A stretch of DNA of 64,000 nucleotides from Lachnospiraceae bacterium (GCA_900199595.1 FZRB01000008.1:1-64000), one strand, 5' to 3'; counted from the first letter of the stretch, positions 22,833 to 30,765 are shown. Numbers and translations are program-made. The notes: generated by a model not told the origin, from the sequence alone.

Positions 22833-24527
22833 TTATCTTATTTTCTTATCCCGAATCAGCCTCTTATCATTTCTGTTTTCATTTCGCTCATCCGCTCTTT
22901 GCTTAGCTCTGGAAAGCTTTGCAAATAAACTGCTATCCTTAGGGATTTCATGAATATCTTTCTTTATTATCTTAGTCTTATATCCCCTCTGTTCTAAGAG
23001 CTCGATCGCAAAATCTATAGTTAACTCACGTGATAGAATCATGGCATTGGTATTCTTAATAATCTCGCTCATTTCTTTCCAATTCTTCATATCCAATTGA
23101 TAATCAGTCACTGCCTTTTTGACATTCCTTAATACATTCATAAACTCCCTGACTGTATTAAATCCATACTTTTGAACAGTTTCAGACAGCTCACCCTGCA
23201 TTTCTTCTATAGCTCTTTCAAGGTTCTGTATTTCCACTGACAAACCACTGCGTTTAACAAAGTTGAACTTAGAAGTATCATCTAATTCAATCATTTTGTC
23301 ATTCTTTCTTTTCTGAGCCGCATATATTTCCTTATTCTTATCCTGTAAAATGTCATATATAGCCAAAAGCTGATTTATATCATAATCCAGTATTGGTGCA
23401 ACAGGCCTTTCAGGTTCTTCTATTAGCTCCACAAAAGTTTTTTCCGAGGTTTTATCTGTAACTTCAGTAGCTTCCACATTCTTTGTAGAAGTTACATTTT
23501 CAATCTCTTCTTTCACCTCTGTTATTACCGATTCAACTATTTTCTCTGTCTTTGTTGCAGCTTCTTTTATGATTTCCGCAGCTTTCACAGCTGCTTCTTT
23601 TACTTTAATAATCAGTTTTTCAAGAACCGAGATTGCTTTCTCTAGAATTATTTTGAATAATGACGGTTGCTCCCCACGCTCTTTTATTGATTCTTTTACC
23701 GGTTTAGTTATATGCTCTTTCTTTATTTCAAGTATTTCCTTTTCTGTTATATCCGATACAAGCGCCTGATCCACAGTTTTGTTCCACCTGGTTCTCTCTT
23801 CATTGTCCTGCTTGATTTCTTCAGCTTTTGGATTGTTCTTCCCTATTTTCTTCATAGGAAGATACACCCCATTCCTGTCAAACACCTTCAGCTTCTCATC
23901 AGGATTTTTAACAAGTATATTTATTTCTTCCGTTATAAAAACTTTTGCCTTTTCCAGAAAATCATCCTGCTTGAACTGTATATCCTTCTTATCAAAGATT
24001 ATTCTCTCGTACACCTCACCCTTCTTTACTATCTTGCATTTTTTTCGTATATTGCCATCCTCATCCATTATTTCTTTTTTCGTTCTGACATGCTTTCCGG
24101 TCTCATCATAAAACATATTTCTAGTAGCAGTTTTCTCAATAGGTTCGTCAAGCAGACGCCTCTCTGAAAAAATAAGATGGATATGATAATTTGTTTTTCT
24201 CTTATTGTGATGAAGCGCAGCAACACACTCCACTTTATACTTGTCCTTGAACTTATCTACAAAGTATTTAAGCAGCTGATCCTCTTTATAAGAAGTAAAG
24301 CTTTCGGGAAGAGCTATTATTAATTCTCGAGCCTCAATGCACCTACCACTGGTTCCATTCTTTGCAAATTCAGTCTGGTTGCATTTGGCGAGATTATTCC
24401 AGAAGCTCCCATCAGCAGTATCATATGTTGCATATAGGTATTCCTGCTTCTTGTTACTTGTAATATATGATATCCTCCCCTTCACATTAGGGAGCTTCGT
24501 CATCTGTATAAATGAATGCCTCTGCAT
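22833..24527 (-). CDS. mobA: MobA/MobL-type relaxase
   Basis: 564 residues; ATG 24527 lies 9 bp after AGGAGG. The N-terminal domain (1-200) matches MobA/MobL relaxases: SFIQMTKLPNVKGRISYITS start, an ELIIALPES strand, and the metal-binding NYHIHLIFSER motif. The nicking Tyr is probably the N-terminal YITS Tyr or one close to it. The C-terminal half is a long charged coiled coil (about 270-540). It nicks oriT and pilots the strand using a helper's secretion machinery. A probable oriT lies 115 bp upstream. Confidence 0.88.
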   Translation of the reverse strand: MQRHSFIQMTKLPNVKGRISYITSNKKQEYLYATYDTADGSFWNNLAKCNQTEFAKNGTSGRCIEARELIIALPESFTSYKEDQLLKYFVDKFKDKYKVECVAALHHNKRKTNYHIHLIFSERRLLDEPIEKTATRNMFYDETGKHVRTKKEIMDEDGNIRKKCKIVKKGEVYERIIFDKKDIQFKQDDFLEKAKVFITEEINILVKNPDEKLKVFDRNGVYLPMKKIGKNNPKAEEIKQDNEERTRWNKTVDQALVSDITEKEILEIKKEHITKPVKESIKERGEQPSLFKIILEKAISVLEKLIIKVKEAAVKAAEIIKEAATKTEKIVESVITEVKEEIENVTSTKNVEATEVTDKTSEKTFVELIEEPERPVAPILDYDINQLLAIYDILQDKNKEIYAAQKRKNDKMIELDDTSKFNFVKRSGLSVEIQNLERAIEEMQGELSETVQKYGFNTVREFMNVLRNVKKAVTDYQLDMKNWKEMSEIIKNTNAMILSRELTIDFAIELLEQRGYKTKIIKKDIHEIPKDSSLFAKLSRAKQRADERNENRNDKRLIRDKKIR

Positions 24528-24642
24528 AGCTATCATCCTCCTCTCTGCATTCGTTTATCGTGGGTGCAATAGAAAAAGACCTGCCAGTGACAGGTCTTGA
24601 TATTTGGAAGCTGTATCTGAACAGCTTTCAGCTCCCGGCAGG

Positions 24643-24695
24643 GCGAAATACCCGCGAGCATAAACCGCCAGGTTTGTGCGAGGGGTGTATTTCGC
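24643..24695. other. Probable origin of transfer (oriT)
   Basis: An outer perfect 9-bp inverted repeat (GCGAAATAC 24643-24651 / GTATTTCGC 24687-24695) surrounds an inner 9-bp stem GCATAAACC-GCCA-GGTTTGTGC (24658-24679). The GTGCG downstream of the inner stem resembles the nick region context of MobQ-type oriTs such as RSF1010. It is located directly upstream of the relaxase gene. Confidence 0.6.
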
Positions 24696-24751
24696 TCTCA
24701 ATCGGCGAGGCCTCTGCTAGAAATATACTATTAACTCTTCATATTACTTTC

Positions 24752-24834
24752 TCATAGAATATTATTAGTAATAAATCATAGAATATTTTCATAGCATTTT
24801 ATTATTATGTTTTCATATGAATTCTTCATAGCAT
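24752..24834. repeat. AT-rich direct repeats between oriT and the partition operon
   Basis: TCATAGAATATT occurs at 24752-24763 and 24776-24787, and TTCATAGCAT at 24788-24797 and 24825-24834. The 24730-24960 stretch holds no ORF. Candidates are a partition centromere or a replication-related site of the excised circle. Confidence 0.5.
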
Positions 24835-24997
24835 CCAACCCCTATACTTCAAATCCATATAAAAAAGCCCTGAACAGCTCCAGAACCACCATTATCGCAA
24901 TTCTTTTATGTTACAAGGCTATACTTAATCAGAATAATGTATCCACTTCTTTCTGATCAGCTACAAACCGCTAATATTTCCAGTTCCATATTCAACT

Positions 24998-25037
24998 GCC
25001 CGTTTCCGGGCTTTTAAACTTGTGCCGTTTCCGGCAC
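24998..25037. other. Twin tetraloop hairpins downstream of the partition operon
   Basis: GCCCG-TTTC-CGGGC (24998-25011) and GTGCCG-TTTC-CGGCAC (25022-25037); on the minus strand both have GAAA loops closed by G-C. They lie 8-34 bp past the stop of the 106-residue gene. They may act as a 3' stabiliser or weak terminator. Confidence 0.55.
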
Positions 25038-25044
25038 CACCTTT

Positions 25045-25365
25045 TTATTCTTTTATAGCCTTTCTTATTTCCTCTCGCACCATTTCTCTAATGTCATTTT
25101 TAAAGTCTAATAGTTCCATCTCAAATTCCTCTTTATCAACAGCCTTATCAGCTATCTCTTCGAGATTTCTTATATTTGTATAAAATGTTCTTTCCCCAGT
25201 AAGTCCTCTATATAGTATCATCTTAAGACGTTCATTCTTTGAACCATAACAATTATCAAGTTCTTCAGAAAGCTTTTCCCATATTTCATTATCATAGTAA
25301 TTATCAATATTTAGTCTTATATTAATTTGTTTAACAAGTCCAGAACTTTCTTTCTTTTTAAACAT
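25045..25365 (-). CDS. Small charged protein of the ParM-like operon
   Basis: 106 residues from ATG 25365 (AAGGAGGAATG upstream). Residues 1-60 contain a possible ribbon-helix-helix segment (KQINIRLN, SKNERLKMILYRGL), the rest is an acidic helix ending REEIRKAIKE. Not a recognised family; third gene after the ParM-like ATPase and a second small protein, so probably an accessory partition or element-maintenance protein. Confidence 0.65.
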   Translation of the reverse strand: MFKKKESSGLVKQINIRLNIDNYYDNEIWEKLSEELDNCYGSKNERLKMILYRGLTGERTFYTNIRNLEEIADKAVDKEEFEMELLDFKNDIREMVREEIRKAIKE

Positions 25366-25385
25366 AACACATTCCTCCTTCAATA

Positions 25386-25793
25386 TTAAAACGCATCAAA
25401 ATCAAGCAGATCATTTTCTTCCAGCACATCAGATTTTTCAGGTACAGATTCCTGCATAGTATTCGAATTAGTTTGCGATGTACGCACATTAAATCCTGAT
25501 AATCCAGATACTAAGATATACTGCCCTATAAGCTGTGGCAGATTTTCAAATAATCTACTATTTACCGCTTTTATTATTCTTTCAACAAACGCTTCCTCTT
25601 TTTCATATGAAGATAGATATGGCTCAGCCTTTTCCTTTAAATGTCGTTCATAATAATCATTAATGGCTTTTACCACAAATCTATTCTGTGATTTGAAATC
25701 CTGTTCCACACATTCGGAATGAAGGATCTCCCAGGCTCTTCTCTCTTCATCATGATCAAGATTGAAACGAAAATTATGATTTCTCGTTGCCAT
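25386..25793 (-). CDS. Putative ParR/StbB-type partner protein
   Basis: 135 residues from ATG 25793 (GGGGAAAT upstream). The N-terminal MATRNHNFRFNLDHDEERRAWEIL and SQNRFVVKAINDYYERH resemble the DNA-binding half of ParM-partner adaptors, which bind the centromere and the filament. The C-terminal part is low-complexity. It lies 70 bp after the ParM-like gene and overlaps nothing. Assignment rests mainly on context. Confidence 0.6.
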   Translation of the reverse strand: MATRNHNFRFNLDHDEERRAWEILHSECVEQDFKSQNRFVVKAINDYYERHLKEKAEPYLSSYEKEEAFVERIIKAVNSRLFENLPQLIGQYILVSGLSGFNVRTSQTNSNTMQESVPEKSDVLEENDLLDFDAF

Positions 25794-25864
25794 ATTTCCC
25801 CTTTCCGCATTGTGGCAGTAAAACCACCACAATGCTTATTCTTACATTCTTCAAATTCATCATA

Positions 25865-26791
25865 TTATTTATTGTTATGACGAAGCTTCATATAGCAGAA
25901 GTATTCATACCCTTTTGCTGTGGAACAGATATCATGATCAAAAAATGTCCTATCTTCATCATAGGTTCCTACAGCTCTTACTATCTTTGCTCCGCCTCCC
26001 ATAAAATAAAGTTTCATCATTTTATCGTTAAATTCATATTGTCTGATTCTCCGGAATATCTCATCAACATATTCAGTGGCTGCTGTTTTCATAAGACTCG
26101 CATACGGTTCAGCAATATCAGTAGCCCCAGTCTTAAGATAATCATCGATAACATCATCAGGAACCATCTCACCGGTTTTATCCATTATCTTATTCCTGAT
26201 CCTCTGAGCACACTGGAACACTCCAAACTTTTCTGTCCACGCTCTGCTTTCAGCCACCTTGCCATTATTCAGATACAGAACATTCATAGTTCCATTTCCC
26301 ACATCCACAAGAAGATTTATTCCGGTATACTCTCTAAGATTCTCAGCCACTGCTGAATAGCATTGAGGAAACACTTCACATCCTTCTATATACACATCAT
26401 ATTCAACATCGGCGAACCTAAACTGAATGTGTCTGTCTCTCATAAGGTAATCTCTGAATGATTCTCTCTGAGACTGAACCCACTTTAATGGAAGTCCCGC
26501 TGCAAGAAAAATCCTTGCATTCGTCAGTTCTCTCTGCCTAAGTTCCTTAGCTATAGCAGCAAGTGTCAAAATATAATAGTCCATATCGTCCTGCTTATCC
26601 GGAATAAAACTCTTATGCCCCTCTCCAACGATATAAAATGCTCCATTATACTCAACATAGTTCTTGCTGAATACCGGCTTGCCATCCTGCTTCTTAACAT
26701 CTGTTCTGGTCACTGTATGTCTTGTCTTGATATTTCCGTAACCATGATCAATACCAATTATTATTGTTTCATTTATTTTATATTCCTGCAT
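25865..26791 (-). CDS. ParM/StbA-like actin-type ATPase
   Basis: 308 residues from ATG 26791 (GAAAGGAAAAT upstream). Actin-fold signatures: phosphate-1 loop IIGIDHGYGNIKT, phosphate-2 LLVDVGNGTMNVL and adenosine loop MGGGAKIV. Filaments of such proteins push DNA copies apart. In an integrated element it implies a stabilised, perhaps multicopy, circular phase after excision. It heads a three-gene operon. Confidence 0.85.
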   Translation of the reverse strand: MQEYKINETIIIGIDHGYGNIKTRHTVTRTDVKKQDGKPVFSKNYVEYNGAFYIVGEGHKSFIPDKQDDMDYYILTLAAIAKELRQRELTNARIFLAAGLPLKWVQSQRESFRDYLMRDRHIQFRFADVEYDVYIEGCEVFPQCYSAVAENLREYTGINLLVDVGNGTMNVLYLNNGKVAESRAWTEKFGVFQCAQRIRNKIMDKTGEMVPDDVIDDYLKTGATDIAEPYASLMKTAATEYVDEIFRRIRQYEFNDKMMKLYFMGGGAKIVRAVGTYDEDRTFFDHDICSTAKGYEYFCYMKLRHNNK

Positions 26792-26812
26792 AATATTTTC
26801 CTTTCTACCAAC

Positions 26813-26838
26813 AAAAAAAGAGACGCATCTCACGTCCC
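26813..26838 (-). terminator. Terminator/attenuator in front of the ParM-like gene
   Basis: On the minus strand GGGACG pairs with CGTCTC (one G-U) and is followed by seven T, only 21 bp before the ParM-like start codon. It would stop transcripts entering from the chromosomal genes across attR, or act as an attenuator of the parM operon. Confidence 0.6.
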
Positions 26839-26892
26839 TTAATCTAATAGTTATTATTGGATTCAAACTCTCTCTTCTTATTCTATATAATC

Positions 26893-26913
26893 TGTTGTAA
26901 ATTTGTTGTAAAT
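26893..26913 (+). repeat. Integrase arm-type repeats, right end
   Basis: TGTTGTAAAT at 26893-26902 and 26904-26913, direct, about 60 bp from attachment copy B. Same sequence and orientation as the left-end pair at 7516-7537. Confidence 0.6.
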
Positions 26914-26973
26914 CGAAGTCTCTAATAGACTCAAAGCGCTGATTTACTGCAATTGTAGCATTCTGTTAGTTAT

Positions 26974-27005
26974 ATGCCCCAGCATACAAACAGTACTTTT
27001 ATCAT
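26974..27005 (-). repeat. Attachment-site copy B (probable attR)
   Basis: Minus strand ATGATAAAAGTACTGTTTGTATGC reads as the first codons of the PTP gene and then hits TGG GGC ATA TAA, a truncated frame of 11 codons. It carries the displaced start of the phosphatase gene. Confidence 0.75.
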
Positions 27006-27062
27006 CGCTTTCATCCTTACTAAATACTTCTATTTTCTTGCTTCAAAAAAGCTCATTTCCGC

Positions 27063-27083
27063 TGTTGTAAACCTGTTGTAAAT
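27063..27083 (+). repeat. Second set of arm-type repeats in a 170-bp scar
   Basis: TGTTGTAAAC (27063-27072) and TGTTGTAAAT (27074-27083), at about the same distance from copy C as the right-end pair is from copy B. It marks the remains of another element with the same integrase specificity. Confidence 0.6.
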
Positions 27084-27144
27084 TAAGGTATCGTATTTAG
27101 GAAAACGGCTAATTTCCTAGGTTTCTAAGCCATAGATAGTGTAA

Positions 27145-27175
27145 TGCCGTGGCATACAAACAATACTTTTATCAT
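27145..27175 (-). repeat. Attachment-site copy C
   Basis: Another PTP 5' end, reading MIKVLFVCHGI before degenerating, with GAGGAAAAAAACCA as a retained ribosome binding site. Unlike B, D and E it keeps the CHG codons of the intact gene. Confidence 0.75.
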
Positions 27176-27194
27176 TGGTTTTTTTCCTCGATTT

Positions 27195-27800
27195 TTAATT
27201 CTTTATTTCGGATTTCCATACATCCACAAGTCTTTCCAAACTCCACGCTGCATTTGCCGGACTAGTGGATGGAAGCACTACTGCTTTTATCCCCGTCACC
27301 GGTTCAATATACTTGATATACAGTCGTTCAGCTGTTTTCCCATTTACGATTATCTTCTGAATCTGAGAATTATTTAAGATTTCACTTAAATCATTAGCTT
27401 TTGCATTTTTAATGCTTGCATCAGATGAACCCGATATTTCGCATTCAGCAATCACATCCCAAAGTGCAAGATTATTATCGAGAATCAATTTCTTCTTTTC
27501 TTCAATTGAAGTCGGATTCTCCTGATCAAAAATACTTGCGATTACCTTCCAGAATCTGTTTTGCGGATGGCCATAGAAAAACTTCATTTCTCTGGATTTA
27601 ACAGATGGAAAACTCCCTAGTATCAACACCTTGGAATCCTTATCATAAAGTGGGGGAAACGGATGTTGCTGGACACTCTGCTTATCCGTCTGTCCCATTA
27701 TTATCTTTTTTGTTTGCGTGTTATATTGGTTGATATTGACTTTCTTTTTTATCTTTCTCATTCCGTCAAACACCACATGTTCAACCTTTTTCTTACCCAT
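27195..27800 (-). CDS. DNA glycosylase of the uracil-DNA glycosylase superfamily (deoxyinosine type)
   Basis: 201 residues. The core (about 42-190) matches small family UDG/hypoxanthine-DNA glycosylases: KVLILGSFPSVKSRE with FFYGHPQNRFW, and the late LPSTSPANA motif. It would excise deaminated purines in DNA. Residues 1-40 are a poorly conserved Lys-rich extension and no start has a good ribosome binding site, so the true start may be the internal ATG near 27698. It ends 20 bp before attachment copy C. Confidence 0.8.
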   Translation of the reverse strand: MGKKKVEHVVFDGMRKIKKKVNINQYNTQTKKIIMGQTDKQSVQQHPFPPLYDKDSKVLILGSFPSVKSREMKFFYGHPQNRFWKVIASIFDQENPTSIEEKKKLILDNNLALWDVIAECEISGSSDASIKNAKANDLSEILNNSQIQKIIVNGKTAERLYIKYIEPVTGIKAVVLPSTSPANAAWSLERLVDVWKSEIKN

Positions 27801-27819
27801 TTTAAATCACTTCAATCTA

Positions 27820-28422
27820 TTATATACCAAATAACTTTTTTACTTTCTCAAATATTTCATCCTTACTTATAAGTCCGTCATTGATTATGCACGGTATATC
27901 ATTTTTCTCGCACTCTGATCTTACATATTCAGCAAACAAGATATCACGCTGCATCCAGTTATCAAAAGCTTTCTGCTTATCTGAACATCCTTTCAATACA
28001 TACGGTACATATTCACGTTCTTTATAGTGTGATATCTGGAATTCAAGTGTCGGTATTATCGTAATATATTCCTGTATCCCATATTTTTTTATTATCTTTG
28101 GTGTGTATGCCGCACCTTCAGTTATGATAAAATCAGAATCTATTTTATCAAGGAAATCAAATACAAATTCCGACATCTCATCATATATATCAAACTCTTC
28201 ATCCCGCTGCATAGCAGGAGGTCTCATCCAGTTTTCTTCAGGCGTCATTACCAAACAATTTTTACATGTGGTATACCCCTTCTCAGCTGCAAGATTGATA
28301 AACTCATCAATATGATCATCAACCTTATAATAATATGCTCCATACTCCTTCGAAATTCTTTCAGCCACAGTACTCTTCCCTGCACAAGGAGAACCACCAA
28401 TACATAAAACTCTTCTACTCAT
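27820..28422 (-). CDS. P-loop small-molecule kinase-like protein
   Basis: 200 residues with Walker A GGSPCAGKST at 9-18, a Cys pair (CKNC) at about 53-56 and FIITEGAAYTP as a likely Walker B strand. The fold is that of nucleoside/2-phosphoglycerate-type kinases; the substrate is unknown. It lies 20 bp upstream of the glycosylase gene and forms one two-gene module with it between attachment copies C and D. Confidence 0.7.
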   Translation of the reverse strand: MSRRVLCIGGSPCAGKSTVAERISKEYGAYYYKVDDHIDEFINLAAEKGYTTCKNCLVMTPEENWMRPPAMQRDEEFDIYDEMSEFVFDFLDKIDSDFIITEGAAYTPKIIKKYGIQEYITIIPTLEFQISHYKEREYVPYVLKGCSDKQKAFDNWMQRDILFAEYVRSECEKNDIPCIINDGLISKDEIFEKVKKLFGI

Positions 28423-28503
28423 TCATATTATTCCTTTTCCATGATTCTACCAAACGTTCCATGTTTCACGTATCATTTGCCGTCACATTTTTTATACTGA
28501 CTT

Positions 28504-28713
28504 CTAAAGATTCTTCAATATCACATATTGAACTGTTAGTACTAAAAAAACTATATTCGGAATATAATATATTCTTAAATCAATAAGAAACATAATATAC
28601 TTTTTCCCTAAACCTATTAATTCTACAATTAGGCTAAATACCGGCGAAAACACAAATATAATTAAGACATAAAGTAGTCAAATAATTTTGATTTTTTTAT
28701 ATCTATCAGTCAT
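28504..28713 (-). pseudogene. Decayed small membrane protein gene
   Basis: A 70-codon frame from ATG 28713 to TAG 28504 is broken only by a TGA at codon 12. The rest reads as two hydrophobic helices (LLYVLIIFVFSPVFSLIVEL; NIVFLVLTVQYVIL). Its start abuts the stop of an 18-codon ORF. The rest of 28423-28837 shows nothing else convincing. Confidence 0.5.
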
Positions 28714-28770
28714 CTAGTAAGCATCCTCTTTTTTCAAATTCATTGGTTTTCCAAAAACAAATCTGTTCAT
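28714..28770 (-). CDS. 18-residue ORF with strong ribosome binding site
   Basis: ATG 28770 follows AGGAGGGCTT and opens an 18-codon frame, MNRFVFGKPMNLKKEDAY, whose TAG touches the ATG of the decayed membrane gene. It may be an upstream coupling ORF or a remnant of a larger gene. Function unknown. Confidence 0.35.
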   Translation of the reverse strand: MNRFVFGKPMNLKKEDAY

Positions 28771-28803
28771 AAGCCCTCCTGTTTAGATGTCTCCTAATCT
28801 GTA

Positions 28804-28835
28804 CTGCCCCAGAAGACGAACAGTACTTTTATCAT
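28804..28835 (-). repeat. Attachment-site copy D
   Basis: PTP 5' end reading MIKVLFVFWGSTD then TAG, with GAGGTAAG upstream. It starts 2 bp after the stop codon of the HD-domain gene. No arm-type repeats are visible beside it. Confidence 0.7.
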
Positions 28836-28837
28836 AA

Positions 28838-29644
28838 TTACTTACCTCTATGAGCCGTGATTATCGTATAACTCTTCGCATTTACAGTAATCTCGCAGCC
28901 ATCGATTCTAACATACCAGTTTTTCCCTTGTCTTTCTATAACAGCATTTGGATCATTTAACTTTTCCTTGCACCATTCAATAACATCCACTTCATCGAGC
29001 CTTAGATTTTTCTTTATTCTCTCTATACCCATTTCAGTCGAATGAATCTTTTCTATATTATCAAGCAGTTCCTTACTATCCGGCTTTTCCATCTCTATTT
29101 TTTCAAGTGTATCTTTGAGAATTTCCTGCCTAAGTTCCTGCAACCATTCAGAATGATCAACCACATTAAATGCATAAGTCTTATTTAATTCATATTCATT
29201 CTCAGACCAGGTGTCTATAGGTGATTCATTATGTTGAATAAGAGCCTCGAGTTTATCAAGAGCTTTATACAGCTTCGCCTCAAGAGTTTCCTGTTTCTCC
29301 ATTTCATCATATAGTTCCGCCATAGACTTTGACACTTCTTCAGGAAGGCTCTTCACCCACTCGCCAAGCAGCTCATCTTCAGTTTTTCTGTCACTATCTG
29401 TTTTAACGAATGTTGGAATATCTCCCGTAAAGCATTCTCCAAGATCATGAATTAAACACATACAAACTACTTTGCCAGTATCGACCTCAGGGAATTCATC
29501 CTTAAGAAGAAATGCCATAAGTGATACTCTCCAACTATGCTCGGCAACACTCTCTATTCTTCTTTTTCTCGTGGTGCAGTGACGCGGAGTATCTTTAAGT
29601 TTCTCAGCCACATGTAATATTTCCAAAAATTCTCTTGCATTCAT
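28838..29644 (-). CDS. HD-domain phosphohydrolase fused to DUF3781
   Basis: 268 residues. Residues 1-190 are a YfbR-type HD domain (RHCTTRKRRIESVAEHS, with the metal-binding His/Asp pair in LIHDLGE), the family that dephosphorylates deoxynucleoside monophosphates. Residues about 205-268 match DUF3781 (IERIKKNLRL ... WYVRIDGCEITVNAKSY). Nucleotide-depleting HD proteins can serve in phage defence; here this is only suggestive. It follows the RhuM-Fic gene by 16 bp and stops right at attachment copy D. Confidence 0.8.
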   Translation of the reverse strand: MNAREFLEILHVAEKLKDTPRHCTTRKRRIESVAEHSWRVSLMAFLLKDEFPEVDTGKVVCMCLIHDLGECFTGDIPTFVKTDSDRKTEDELLGEWVKSLPEEVSKSMAELYDEMEKQETLEAKLYKALDKLEALIQHNESPIDTWSENEYELNKTYAFNVVDHSEWLQELRQEILKDTLEKIEMEKPDSKELLDNIEKIHSTEMGIERIKKNLRLDEVDVIEWCKEKLNDPNAVIERQGKNWYVRIDGCEITVNAKSYTIITAHRGK

Positions 29645-29660
29645 ATTAGCTTTCCCTTTG

Positions 29661-30593
29661 CTACAAAGTCAGAAAATTCATAACCAACGCAACCATTATG
29701 TCTTTTTCTTCCGGTCTTGATTCTGCAATCATTAATGTTATAGCTACTAGAGCACCATCACTGATTACTTTTTTACCATCCCTGATAAGTGCATTGTTTT
29801 TTCCAAGGAATTCAAGAAATAGAGAAGCTGCTATTCGCTTACATCCATCTGCATATGGATGATCCTTTATCATGAAATATAGAAGATTTGCAGCTTTCTC
29901 CTCTAACGTAGGATAAGCATCCTCTCCAAATGCACTTTGATAAACTGCAGCAATGATGCCTTCAACTTTACCTTTTTCTTTCTCCAAACCAAAAACATCA
30001 GTCTGAAAAGAATCTCTCATAGCATCAACCATCTGGCAGCACTCTTCATATGTAATTCTGTAAATTGGCTCTGAACCATCTGGTTTTGGAACTACCTGAT
30101 GATCATATTGATCAAGTAATAATAATGCATCTGTGTATTGATTTACTGCTTTCAGGATATCTGCCTCTTCAACATCCAAAGCATCTGCAAGCATTTTAGT
30201 TTGAATATCAACAGTTCTCTCAAGAGCTTTTAAACGCTTTTCGTTTATAGCATATCCCTCAATAATATACTGCTTCAATACGCTATTAGCCCACTGTCTA
30301 AATTCTGTTCCACGTTTAGATTTCACTCTATATCCAACAGAAATAATTACATCAAGGGTATAAAATGGAACTTTTTGCTTTACACCATCAACACGCATTT
30401 TTTGCGTGTTGTTCTCTTTGGACAATTCTCCATCAGAAAAAACATTATTGATATGTTTACGAATAGTCTTTTCATCTCTATCAAATAATAACGCCATTTG
30501 ATTAGCACTTAACCAAACCGTTTCTTTCTCAAAAGATACTGGAATGGATATTTCTTTGTCTCGGGTTTCAAACAGTATTATTTCACTTTTCAT
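29661..30593 (-). CDS. RhuM/Fic-domain protein
   Basis: 310 residues from ATG 30593, preferred because of GGGAGG 7 bp upstream. The N-terminal RhuM/KilA-N-like part has VWLSANQMALLFDRDEKTI and the FYTLDVIISVGYRV segment. The C-terminal Fic/Doc part ends with a motif HPYADGCKR (His245), where the family norm is HPFxDGNKR; the Asn that helps hold phosphate is Cys here, so catalysis may be altered. Fic domains transfer AMP or phosphate to proteins. Upstream partner of the HD/DUF3781 gene; mobile-element cargo in many genomes. Confidence 0.85.
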   Translation of the reverse strand: MKSEIILFETRDKEISIPVSFEKETVWLSANQMALLFDRDEKTIRKHINNVFSDGELSKENNTQKMRVDGVKQKVPFYTLDVIISVGYRVKSKRGTEFRQWANSVLKQYIIEGYAINEKRLKALERTVDIQTKMLADALDVEEADILKAVNQYTDALLLLDQYDHQVVPKPDGSEPIYRITYEECCQMVDAMRDSFQTDVFGLEKEKGKVEGIIAAVYQSAFGEDAYPTLEEKAANLLYFMIKDHPYADGCKRIAASLFLEFLGKNNALIRDGKKVISDGALVAITLMIAESRPEEKDIMVALVMNFLTL

Positions 30594-30765
30594 CAGCAAA
30601 GCCTCCCAATACTTAATGATACTGAAATCATACATCACTTTTCTATTTGTTGTCATTGAACCAATAGTATAATTATTTAACACGAATGGACCTCTCACAA
30701 AAGGTATACGCAATGTATAAAATACCCTGTTTAATCTTCATAAATGTACTATTTATGCGGCTTCT

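Larger units (their letters stand above)
7378..27005. mobile_element. Integrative mobilizable element in the 5' end of the PTP gene
   Basis: About 19.6 kb bounded by PTP 5'-end repeats A (7378-7409) and B (26974-27005), each flanked on the element side by twin TGTTGTAAA arm repeats. It encodes a Tn916-type integrase and excisionase at the left end, a relaxase, serine recombinase and ParM-like partition genes at the right, and cargo between: STAND NTPase, DUF3800 and the ubiquitin-like conjugation cluster. No coupling protein or type IV secretion genes are present, so transfer would need a helper element. The right end could alternatively be copy C (27145-27175). Confidence 0.75.

Noticed and set aside
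24752-24834. Iteron-type plasmid replication origin
   Set aside because: Only two imperfectly spaced copies of each repeat and no replication initiator gene in the element.
7378-27005. Full conjugative element (ICE)
   Set aside because: No VirB4/VirD4-type ATPases, FtsK-like coupling protein or other secretion genes are present; mobilizable element is the better description.
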